From Phellopilus nigrolimitatus (lineage: Eukaryota; Basidiomycota; Agaricomycetes; Hymenochaetales; Hymenochaetaceae), in the NCBI GenBank assembly GCA_021029095.1, contig JAJOHG010000049.1, positions 62,001-126,000 of the forward strand: DNA of 64,000 nucleotides, read 5' to 3'. Of this stretch, positions 1-8,627 are shown in pieces; within the stretch, counting starts at the first letter, position 1; each line of letters opens with the position of its first letter. The notes beneath the pieces were generated by a model, which did no database searches, was not told the DNA's origin, and saw nothing but the letters and a program-made list of their open reading frames with translations. The position numbers were made by a program, and so were the translations under genes.

Positions 1-585
1 CGCGTAGAGCCGGGGATGAGCACGCGGGGCGGGGGCGGGGGCGAGGGCGAGGCGGGGGCGGCTGGAGATGTGTAGAGAAGGGACGGAGGTGAGCGGGTTT
101 GTGAGCCCGCGGGGCGCGGCAAGTAGGGAGGGCGGGGGCGGGCGGGGAAGGTGTGGGGAGTGGGGAGTGGGGAGTGGGGAGCTGGAGGATTTGGTACGGC
201 GCAGTTTCGGACCGGGGATGGCACTGGGTTGCTTTCGTCGTAAGCAGGCCAGGACTTGAGGTGTGCGCGCGGCTGATTGAGGATTCGGGCGATCACGCAA
301 AGTGCCTCTCCCCCCTCTCCTCCGAGATGTGCATACGTCGCAGCACGGGCGCTTCTCCGGCAGCGCGTGTCTCTGCGGCGTCTTTCTCTTCTCTCTCTCG
401 GGTTCTGCAAGGTTCGAGAGAGCATGCGCGGAGAGGAGGGGACCCGAGGTCGGCCGAGGGCACGCGCGTGCGCTTGGCGACGCGGAAATGACATGGAGTC
501 CGGGACGGAAGCCGGCCGGAAATGCGAGGAGGTGGCGATGGCGATGCTGGCTTCCAGGGCCCGGACGGCGACGAGGAGTTGCGCC

Positions 586-591
586 TATAAA
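586..591 (+). promoter_or_regulatory. TATA box of COX8-like copy 1
   Basis: TATAAA in the context GCGCCTATAAACACAGCG lies 77 nt before the ATG at 663. The same hexamer and flanks are conserved before the second copy of the gene, which supports a real core promoter. Confidence 0.6.
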
Positions 592-662
592 CACAGCGTC
601 CGCGCTGGGACGCGCGCGATCCAAGTCACAGTTGCACAAACAGACACTGCTAACTGCATACC

Positions 663-1021
663 ATGTCCGCCCTCCTGCACGTCCGCCCTATACCAGTGCG
701 CGCGCTCCGGCCGTCGAGCGTGGCCCGGCTCTCCGCGAGCACGGCAAGCAACGTACGCGTTTAGAGCCGTCCTCCATGCATGCCGATGACTAACGAAGAC
801 CGTGCAGAACACGCCGCCTGTGAGGCGCGAGCCGGACAAGCGCGCGTTCGCGCTGGCGTTCTGGACGGCGCTCGGCGCGCTGCTGTCGACGCCTGTCTTT
901 GCTGTGCGGTACCACCTGTGCGTTTCGTTCGTTCGTTCGTTTGTCGTTTGTGGGCGCGTGCGTTTCGGGCTTACTGATTGATTGGTACGGCGTGGAGAGA
1001 AGTCGCGCGCGGCTCGGGTGA
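663..1021 (+). CDS. Cytochrome c oxidase subunit VIIc/COX8-like protein, copy 1
   Basis: Likely small single-span subunit of mitochondrial respiratory complex IV. Exons are read as 663-752, 808-917 and 1000-1021, giving about 73 residues. The N-terminus is Arg/Ser/Ala-rich with few acids, as in a mitochondrial presequence. The second exon carries a KRAFALAFW start, a hydrophobic span, then STPVFAVRYHL, which resembles the TPF-VVRHQL end of animal COX7C. Intron 1 has a GACTAAC branch site. Intron 2 lacks the AG used by the sister gene at 7758: its TGCAG has become TACGG. The next AG, 9 nt downstream at 998-999, keeps the frame and would drop three residues (VER). Without splicing, the frame runs on to a stop at 975-977. 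The family call is by motif resemblance; it could be another small inner-membrane protein. Confidence 0.55.
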
Positions 1022-1751
1022 TGTCGCGCTTCCCCTGCCAGCGCGAAGGCGCAAAGGCGCAGGCTCGTACGCACGCATTGGATTCGATGTTTCAAGCTCT
1101 TCGCTACTTCCTTGACAATATCAATTATTTTATTTTATTGTAAACGTGGACTAGCGTCCGTACCTGGACTTTTTGTAATGTTTTCTGGAGTTATCTGTAT
1201 TTTTTGTAGGCTGATGTCGTCAAAGTATTTTGAGAATTACGCGTGGCAGGCTTGTGCCATGGGGACAGATTCCCGAATGGCCCCGGTCTGTCATTCTTTG
1301 TGCGTGCAGTGAGAAGTTCCGGTATCCGAACAAGCTGCAACGGTGATCAGAGTCCTGAGGCTTATTTGCTGTTGTTTGGCAAGAACTTCGACCTCCCCCA
1401 GTGACTCCGATTGCGTTTCCTGAGTGCAAAATTTGCAAGTATTACATACTCGCCCGAGTCGTCCGAGTCCTCACTTGAGATCATCGCAGGATAAAGATAC
1501 AATCTCTTTTTCAGAGATCGGTCGTGTGGTTACATTTTTCTGACGTTCAGGCCGGAACTACGGTTGCCATCATCCGATGCCAAAGCTTTTCTTTTGACAG
1601 GGCGTCTCGTCTTTCCGAGTCTTCAAGGTCTAATAGCACAAGACACGAAACTTCCAAGAAAGCCCGACGCCAGCGGAAATCTCCCATTTTTATCAATGCA
1701 GACTGCTCTAGTAACTCTACGTGTTTCAAGATCGTCTGAAAACGAGAAGAC
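1022..1751. other. Intergenic, no gene seen
   Basis: The first 290 nt are the duplicated 3' flank of the COX8-like gene. The rest, up to the transposon at 1752, has only short open frames without splice logic or recognisable motifs. Confidence 0.6.
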
Positions 1752-1754
1752 TAA

Positions 1755-2945
1755 GAGCCCGTTCGGTTGCAAAACCGCGCGCGATTGTGATCTGCCGTTG
1801 CTAGTGTTGCCGTAGTTTGGTCCCAAACCGATCCAAACCTGGTTTGAGACCGAACCAAACTGGGGGTTTCGGTTTGGTTTGGCCAAAATTTGCGAACCGA
1901 ACCGCGCGTTCGGTTTGCGGTTTGAGCTTTTTGATTTTTTGCAAACCGCTTGAGAACCGAGTTTAAACCGCAAACCGGCCAATTTATTTTGAGCTGCACC
2001 CGCCGACAATTTAATGTGTGAGACACTCTAAGCTCTGATTAAGGTTCCTTTTTTGTATCAACTTCTTGTAGGCAAGCATGCCAGTCCAAATCCTGAAGAC
2101 AGGTACAAGGCTGGAATAATTTCTGCTGTTTTGTAGGTGGTGGCTATGGGGCAAGCAATCTTTTTTGATATGGAGATCGACGCAGTACCTCATCCTTTTA
2201 ATAACAAATTTCTATCTTGACTCACTCGAATCATCAAAATTTGAGGTTTGACTCTCTCAATGCTAACTGACTTAGTACTAATTTGAAAATAATACGTCTG
2301 CCTGGCTTTCTTGCGAAATTTGTATGCTAAACCGTTTGGAACCAATTAAAAACCGAACCAAACCGACCCAAACGGTCTGGGTCGGTTCCGGTTCGGTTTG
2401 GCCAAAATCTGCGAACCGAACCGGAGGTTCGGTTTCGGTTTTCAGCAAAAAGGCTGAAAACCGGACCAAACCAAACCACGGCAACACTAGCCGTTGCCAA
2501 AATCTGCAAGGTGACAGAAAAAGTCACAGTACCGGATACGGTAATGCAACCGAACGCACCACAACCGCGCGGGATAACGAAAAAAAATGACTGTCGACAA
2601 CATCAACTACTGAGCTCTTTTTATCACAAATTTGGAATTTTGCTAGCATGCACGAGCATTGTGAGGCACTAAACAGCCTCCGTGCAAGTTTTTGATTTTT
2701 TTTGAAAATGTTTTGTTTATTGTGTCCAGAGCAAAGAGTTTGAGATACGATATCTCAAGTTGCAAAACAGGTCAGACCTGTATTTATTTTTTGGTTGGCG
2801 ATCGCAACCGGAGATTGAGATTTTGAATTGCGGTTGAGGCAGCCGAACGGGGTCGTTATCGCGAAATTCGATACAGTTTCTCACGCGATCATGATCTAAA
2901 ATTTGGCGGGCAGTTTCGCGCGCGGTTTTGCAACCGAACGGGCTC
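1755..2945. mobile_element. PIF/Harbinger-like MITE, split by a nested insertion
   Basis: The element has about 29-bp perfect terminal inverted repeats: GAGCCCGTTCGGTTGC... at 1755-1783 and its reverse complement ending ...GCAACCGAACGGGCTC at 2945. It is flanked by a 3-bp direct repeat TAA (1752-1754 and 2946-2948). A TAA/TTA target duplication with a G-rich TIR is typical of Tourist-like PIF/Harbinger miniature elements. It holds no transposase. Excluding the nested hAT-like insertion and one of its target copies, the element is about 0.5 kb. Superfamily assignment rests on TSD length and TIR style only. Confidence 0.75.
1802..2489. mobile_element. hAT-like non-autonomous element nested in the MITE
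   Basis: The terminal inverted repeat starts TAGTGTTGCCG at 1802 and its complement ends CGGCAACACTA at 2489. An 8-bp direct repeat GCCGTTGC sits at 1794-1801 and 2490-2497. An 8-bp target duplication with a TAGTG/CAGTG-type terminus is characteristic of hAT elements. Subterminal regions (about 1815-1985 and 2325-2475) are full of AACCGAACC / GGTTCGGTT motifs in both orientations, which form large imperfect palindromes and create spurious open frames rich in Phe-Gly-Ser. No transposase is present. Confidence 0.8.
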
Positions 2946-3043
2946 TAAGGTGCGAGACGTTATAGTATTATGCTTATTGAAGTCCTAATAGGAACAAATT
3001 TTTCCGTGCTGTTCTATAAAGCCCTGGTGTGTCGTAAAAATCC

Positions 3044-3232
3044 TCAAATAAGCCTCGACTCCGAAACGTTCAAATGAAGGCGCAACCGCTGTACGAGTTG
3101 CTTGATGAATTTATTTTGGATAACCTTGATCTCTTCGATCTTCGATCTTAAGCTGCTCCAGATGAACAATGCATTCTGCGCCGAAACCTCGTTCTCTTCG
3201 GATGCTTGATCATTTGGCCTGCTCGTCGCCAC
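3044..3232 (-). pseudogene. Relic of the divergent ORF upstream of DUF6533 copy 1
   Basis: The frame contains NALFIWSSLRSKIEEIK, matching TLFIWSNLRSKIEKIK in arm B (14201-14265, plus strand). Similarity fades below about 3120, where the arm B sequence continues as an Asp/Glu/Ser-rich frame and this copy does not. It ends near the right end of the MITE at 2945, so it may be a truncated remnant. Function unknown. Confidence 0.4.
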
Positions 3233-3894
3233 GTACTCGATGCTAGAGTGGATGTGGCCGTGCGCCTGAGACCCAACTGCCTTGGACCGACGTACGCGGG
3301 GCTTCTCATAATCTGTGAGTTATTGTGACGAGAATATACTTTGCATTCATTTCTCTGTGTTCTTCCTTCACTCATCTCCCTCTTTTCCTGCTTTTTTTTC
3401 TGGGCGATTCTTCTTGTCTTTGATTATCATGAATACAGAATGGAAGATTTACACGATCAAAAATGCCAGCTGTTCGAAATCTTTCAAAGGTGCGCCAGTG
3501 AAGGGTCCTGATTTCGATTGCCTTGATTCCAGTTGTAAGCTCACAGAGAATCAGCGAAACGTTCTGTATAGACAGATCTGGATGCATGATCCATTGATCG
3601 ACATATCAAATGTCAATCTGATACTCGACCCATGTTTTATTTTTATTACGACAGCTCATCAGGCAAGTAAACTTCAGATGGTTGAAGGGAACGCCTTTCG
3701 ATGGGCTCCTAAGAGCGAAGTACATTCAGCACGGCCATAACACCGGTGTTGCGGGACACATCGTTCACGTTGCGAGATCCTCATCACGATTCGTTTCATT
3801 ATCTTTATCATAAAAGCCCGCTAGCTAGCGCATACTGAGCTTTTTAAATTTCTGCAATCGCTCCCTCTTGAGCATCTACCGAGACGTCCAGATA

Positions 3895-5539
3895 ATGCTT
3901 TCGAGTCGTTCTGCTATTCAACCTATCGACCCAAATGATGTCCCGTTTCTTGTTTCTCAAATCGACCTCCTCATATATTGTCAAATAGCTGTTGCAACCG
4001 TCCTAGTCTATGACACCAGTTGAGCAGACAATGCGTCCACTTATTCGGAAAGAACTCATCATATTTCACAGTCATCACGATGGATAAAGAGGTTCAAGTT
4101 TCCATCCTAACACAACGCGTCTCTGCTGCTGACTAAAATACAACTAAGGTCAAATATTTCTGGGTAAGTCAAATACACAATGCGCTCACGGCATCATATA
4201 TGCTCATTATTCTTATGTCTGTAATTACAGAGATCTTCTCGAAGTCTTGTCAGCTTGATCTACTTTCTGGTAATTAGTCTTCCAATTTCAAAAGCATACT
4301 TGACCAACTAACATGAAGAAATTTGCTTCAAGAACCGTTATATTGGGCTTTTCAGTGCCTTCGTGAAACTACGGCGTAAGTCAGATGAGCTGCAAAGTTG
4401 GCGTATCTTATAGTTTAATCCAGTTTATACTTACCATGCAAACGAGACATTGTAAGTGTGCGTTGACATCTAGATTTATCGCTTTAACCTTATAATTGTC
4501 TAGATGTAATACTGTTTGATGTTCTTGGTTTATTTTCGTGCTAACATGTTGAGGCAGGCAATTTTACCATTTGGGCAGCTGAGCTTGCCGGTGGGCTTCA
4601 ATAAACTTTCACAAACCAGATACATTTCTAACCATTATTTTCAGATTGGATGACCATCCAATTCATTACCTGTATGTGCTACTACTAACAGTATATCTGT
4701 TGAGATGTTCTTCAAGTTCTAATGTGTCGTGAACTCAAAAGACATCCTTTATACAAGAGTCATGGCTCTTTTTTCATATGGTAATGCATTTATTCACTCA
4801 GTCAAACATGTTCTAACCACTCAACAGACAAGAAACTAGCCATCTGTCTGCGCTCCATGTTTGCTATGGAAGCAGCTTTCACTCTGGGCATTCTTGTATA
4901 TATCATACTACTTTATAAAGGTAAGTATCATATCCACTAAGCTTTCTTGGGATCTCTTACTCAAAGGCTTCTAGTGTTTGTTGGTGGCCTTGCAAAGGGA
5001 GTCAACATTTGTGCTGGTAATTCATTACCTGTGGTATGGGTGGCTTTATTATGGTCAGTGCATTACAAAACTTTGTGGTAGATGACTTTTGAAAGCTGGA
5101 GGATTTTAAGGACATCAAGAGTGGTTGTTGAGCTTTTGTTGATGGTTCTGGCACTCTATAGAGCTGCTGATTACTGGAGGACATCAGCTGGGTTACGAGG
5201 CTGTACTCTTGTTAAGGTCGTTGTTCAAGACCAGGCACTTTATTTCATTTTGTGAGTTAGATTTATGTGATTCAAATTGCTTGTAGTAACCTACTGTTGC
5301 CTGAATTTGACAGGGTTATAACTTGCAGTATTGGAAAAATAACTGGATTCTCGTTTTCCTCCACAGTATCTATTATCTTCTCAAAGACAGTTGGAAGTGC
5401 CACACTTCTCTGTATCCTCGGAAGTCGAATGATGTTCCGCTTGAAAGAAGCTGTGAATGATGGAACAAGTTTCAAGGAAGGGACCATGAGTAACATGGTG
5501 TTTGCTTCGTGTCCTCCAAATCGTGTAGTTTCAGAGTGA
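3895..5539 (+). CDS. DUF6533 family multi-pass membrane protein, copy 1
   Basis: A basidiomycete-specific membrane protein family of unknown role. The ATG at 3895 opens MLSSRSAIQPIDPNDVP, conserved in copy 2. Splicing restores the family signature: VYDT, then ITMDKEV, KYFW, a LVSLIYFL span and NRYIGLFSAF. Further exons give TRVMALFSYDKKLAICLRS with a hydrophobic span near 4860-4915, a segment near 5130-5250, and a last exon with the LGSRMMFRLKEA tail (about 5330-5539). Introns are 45-90 nt. Compared with copy 2 it has a weaker first donor (GTTGAG instead of GTGAGT), has lost one acceptor AG near 4550 and has a longer C-terminus, so it may be decaying. Exact exon borders in the middle are uncertain. 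Confidence 0.6.
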
Positions 5540-5802
5540 TGGTCTATGTTAAATCTTGCTATTATTTATGCTGATATGGACTACGCTCTAGACGCATTGA
5601 ACTCATGTATACCTCGGAGACACGTTGCGCGTGATGTCCATACAGGCCTTTGACTTTTTCCTCGTTTTCAACTCCCCCTTCCACTACTTGTTTGGTGTAC
5701 GTACATGTATAACGGGAAACATTGGTTTACTGCTTTTTCCTCTCGTAGTGTATGCAATAAAGAGATTCGCAGAAAATCCGGCCTATATTGTGTGCTGGGA
5801 AT

Positions 5803-6310
5803 ATTATCCGCGAGCGGAGGAAGCTCAGTCGCCTCCCGGCTCTGACGCTCTGAGGGCTCCGATTCCTTAGCGTTTTTACTGGTTTTGTTTTCATGACGGC
5901 GCGGGCGCGTCAGGCGCGTCAGCTTCGGGCTCTGCGTAGGATGCGAGCGACAGACGTCGCAGACGAAGGCCGCCGAGCCTGCAGCGGCAGCACACGCGAA
6001 CGCGTGTGGCGCGTGTCCTGATCGAGGGAGTGCGTTCGCCGGGTTCGCGTCAGGTAGCGAGTAAGCGGGCGTGTCTAAAAACTGCCGAAACATCCTGCTG
6101 CGTCCGCGCAGTGTATTCAGGGAAAAAGAGCAGTAGAGGACTTGGTTCGGATGACGCGCAAGCGCACAGGGCCAGTCGCACAGAGCCACGCACGTAGAAT
6201 GAGTACTGGATATGCTATCTACGAGTGAAGGAAGCTCCAATTGCCTCGAGGCTCTGAGGGTCTGAGGACTCCGATTCCTTTGCGTCGTTTTGGTATTTTC
6301 GTTTTACGGC
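5803..6310. repeat. Pair of about 85-100-bp direct repeats about 404 bp apart
   Basis: The block at 5813-5880 (GAGGAAGCTC ... CTCTGAGGGCTCCGATTCCTT) recurs at 6227-6290 (GAAGGAAGCTC ... TCTGAGGACTCCGATTCCTT), followed in both by a T/G-rich tail and ACGGC. The copies are diverged. No coding function is evident in either copy. Confidence 0.6.
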
Positions 6311-7084
6311 CTGATGACCCGTAGAGCGTAAATGCCACTGCAAGACGCTGTCGAGCGCGGCGATATTCAGAGCTAGGAGGCGGGCACCGGACTCGCCGGT
6401 ATCGCAGGGCGCACGCCGTCAGATTCGCATTTTTTTCCCGCGTATCCGCGCACGAGCGCGGGCACGCACCGCTTTGGTATGTCGTTGGCGCGCTGCTCTC
6501 CGTGTCTCCGTCCGTTTTTCTCAGACGGGGGTTTTTTTTTGTCTTTCGCTTCCTGGTCTGGCATCGTGCGCGTCACGCGCTGCGCCGGCTCACAACTTCA
6601 AGGCTCGAAGCTCCTTGCAGCGCAGAGGCGCAGGGAGGGGAGAGAAGCGGCAGCCGATCCGCCCTTGGCGAACGACCGTGCTTCCGGAGGCGGAGGTGCG
6701 CGCGCGACGGCGCGGCTGGGACGAAGAGCCTGGAACGCAAGGCCGGCTGGGGCGGCCGGGGCTCGTCGCAGAGTCTGCGAGTCCGCCCTCCGGGGGTGCG
6801 CGCGCGCTCTGACGTCTGTCCGCGATGCGGGCGTGCCAGACTCGGAAAGCCCGGGATGCGGGTGTGTCGTAGTTAGGATCGACGACGGCGCGTATTCGTA
6901 GGTCCAGAGTGATGCACCGCGAGGGTTGGTATGCGCGGCGCGCGCGGGGGGACGGCGGGGTGGCGCGGCCTGGTGCCGCTGTGGTATGCAAGCCCGAGGG
7001 GCGGCACGGAGAGTATTCAGGTGGGGCGGGGCCGTGTGAGGCCGCGGCGCGGCGACGCGTCTGGGACGCGGAAGAGACACGCAC
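6311..7084. other. GC-rich intergenic stretch, no gene supported
   Basis: CpG-rich sequence with many overlapping open frames on both strands, which is expected from base composition. None shows conserved motifs or plausible introns. Confidence 0.5.
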
Positions 7085-7367
7085 GCACGGGGATGAGCAC
7101 GTGCGGCGGGGGCGGGGGCGGGGGCGAGGCGGGGGCGGCTGGAGATGTGTAGGGAAGGGACGGAGGTGAACGGGTTTGACCTGTGGGGCGCGACAAACAG
7201 GGAGGGCGGGGATGGTGTGGGGTGTGGGGAGCTGGCGTTTCTGCGTGCGTGTATTTGCTGGTGCTTGGCGGGAGCTTCGACCCGGGTGTGGCTCTTCGGG
7301 AGTTTCTCGTTTCGTCGTAAGCAGGCGAGGACCTGCTGACTGAGGATTCGGGTGATCACGCAAAGTG

Positions 7368-7386
7368 CCCCCCCCCCCCCCCCCCC
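7368..7386. repeat. Poly-C tract, 19 nt
   Basis: Uninterrupted run of 19 C in the leader of COX8-like copy 2. The corresponding site in copy 1 (about 308-320) is broken by T residues. Its length may be imprecise in the assembly. Confidence 0.8.
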
Positions 7387-7673
7387 TCCGAGATGCATGT
7401 ATGTACGTCGCAGCACGGGCGCTTCTCCGGCAGCGCGTGTCTCTGCGGCGTCTTTCTTTCTTTGTTCTGCAAAGTTCAAGAGCGCATGCGCGGAGAGGAG
7501 GGCACCCGAGGTTGGCCGAGGGCACGCACGCGCTGCGCTTGGTAACGCGGAAATGACATGGAGTCCGGGACGGAAGTCGGCCGGAAATGCGAGGAGGGAG
7601 ATCTGAGGACCGGGACGGGGCGATGGCGATGGCGATGCTGGCTTGCAAGGCCCGAACGGCGACAAGTTGCGCC

Positions 7674-7679
7674 TATAAA
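7674..7679 (+). promoter_or_regulatory. TATA box of COX8-like copy 2
   Basis: TATAAA in GCGCCTATAAACACAGCG, 84 nt before the ATG at 7758, conserved with the box at 586 before copy 1. Confidence 0.65.
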
Positions 7680-7757
7680 CACAGCGTGCGCGCGGGGACG
7701 CGCGCGATTCATGCAGAGTTGCACAACCAGACACCTTTGCCCTACTACACACACACC

Positions 7758-8135
7758 ATGTCCGCCCTCCTGCATGTCCACCCCGTGCCAGCGCGCGCGC
7801 TAGCCGCGCTCCGGCCGGCGTGCGTGGCCCGGCTCTCCGCGAGCGCGGTGAACAACGTACGTCTTCACAGCCGTCCTGCTCCTGCACGCAATGCCGTTGA
7901 ACTAACCAAGTCCGTGCAGAACACGCCTCCTGTGGGGCGCGAGCCGGACAAGCGCGCGTTCGCAGTGGCGTTCTGGGCGGCGCTCGGTGCGCTGCTGTCG
8001 ACGCCTGTCGTTGCCGTGCGGTACCACCTGTGCGTTTCGTTTGTCGTTTGTCCGTTTGTGGGCGCGTGCGTTTCGGGCTTACTAATGAGTAATGATTGGT
8101 GCAGCGTGGAGAGAAGTCGCGGGCGGCTCGGGTGA
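7758..8135 (+). CDS. Cytochrome c oxidase subunit VIIc/COX8-like protein, copy 2
   Basis: Likely complex IV subunit of the inner mitochondrial membrane. Exons 7758-7856, 7920-8029 and 8105-8135 give 79 residues. The N-terminus is basic and Ala/Leu/Val-rich like a presequence. The mature part has NTPPVGREPDKRAF, a hydrophobic FWAALGALLSTPVVAV span, then RYHLVERSRGRLG. Both introns have normal GT and AG ends, with an ACTAAC branch in the first and ACTAATG near the end of the second. Both introns are multiples of three (63 and 75 nt) and contain no in-frame stop, so unspliced RNA would also be open. This copy has an intact second acceptor and is the better candidate for the functional gene. Assignment rests on resemblance to COX7C. 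Confidence 0.65.
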   Translation: MSALLHVHPVPARALAALRPACVARLSASAVNNVRLHSRPAPARNAVELTKSVQNTPPVGREPDKRAFAVAFWAALGALLSTPVVAVRYHLCVSFVVCPFVGACVSGLLMSNDWCSVERSRGRLG

Positions 8136-8627
8136 TGTCGCGCTTCGAAAAGGCCCAGGCTCGTGCGCACATTGCATTCGGTGTTTCAGGCTGCCTTCGC
8201 TGCTTCCTTGCTTCGTTGACGCGGTTGATATCGATTTTGGGCTATTTTTGTAAATGAGGACTAGCGTCCCGTACCTGTACTTGTAGTGTCGTCTGTATTT
8301 TTCTTTGTAGGCCATACATACATATCGGATAGTGATATGTCGTCATATTCCGAGATTATTTCGAGGATTACGCAAGGCTGCTTTGTGCCATGGGGACGAA
8401 CAGACTCCCGAGTGGCCCCTCAGAGTCATTGACGGCTCACCCGGATGAACGCGGATGGGATAGCATGGCCAAAAGAGGCATACGCGTAATGTGGGTCGAT
8501 CGAGTGAGTCAGCGCCAACATTTTTTGCTCATTTCGATGTCATCCCTTTCCGTGTCCATCCCATAAAAACAAAGCTGCCTTTCCTTTTCTCTCCACCGTC
8601 CCACTCACATCACACTCAGTTCCTGCA
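8136..8627. other. Intergenic; F-box gene promoter
   Basis: Holds the duplicated 3' flank of COX8-like copy 2 and then the presumed promoter of the F-box gene. An ATAAAAA box at 8563-8569 lies about 60 nt before the next ATG and could act as a TATA element. Confidence 0.35.

Larger units (their letters stand above)
1..1310. repeat. Segmental duplication, copy 1 (COX8 unit)
   Basis: This stretch is clearly similar, in the same orientation, to about 7085-8430. Both copies share a GC-rich leader with a 'GGAGATGTGTAG' block, the 'CAGCACGGGCGCTTCTCCGG' block, a TATA box, the small COX8-like gene with its two introns, and a 3' flank ending near 'TGCCATGGGGAC'. Copy 1 runs off the left edge, so its true start is outside the window. 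The copies have diverged by substitutions and small indels, so the duplication is not recent. Confidence 0.85.
3040..5540. repeat. Inverted duplication, arm A
   Basis: This segment matches 11881-14300 in opposite orientation. Shared parts are, in order, a short divergent reading frame (3044-3232, minus), a transcribed-looking leader (3315-3560) and a multi-exon DUF6533 gene. Similarity is high in exons and visible in introns, so the duplication was at DNA level. Confidence 0.85.
7085..8430. repeat. Segmental duplication, copy 2 (COX8 unit)
   Basis: Direct copy of the sequence at 1-1310, about 7.08 kb downstream. It retains the GC-rich leader, the 'GGAGATGTGTAG' block, the TATA box, the gene and the 3' flank to about 8430. 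Relative to copy 1 it has a pure C run at 7368-7386 where copy 1 has interrupted CT sequence. Confidence 0.85.

Noticed and set aside
1623..2590. Frames with repeated Phe-Gly-Ser and Pro-Asn motifs
   Set aside because: Produced by the AACCGAACC repeats of the hAT-like element, not by a gene.
6590..8172. Open frames of 352 and 524 codons on the minus strand across COX8-like copy 2
   Set aside because: They arise from very high GC content, consist mostly of Arg, Pro, Ala and Ser, and lie opposite a spliced, duplicated gene. No motif supports them.
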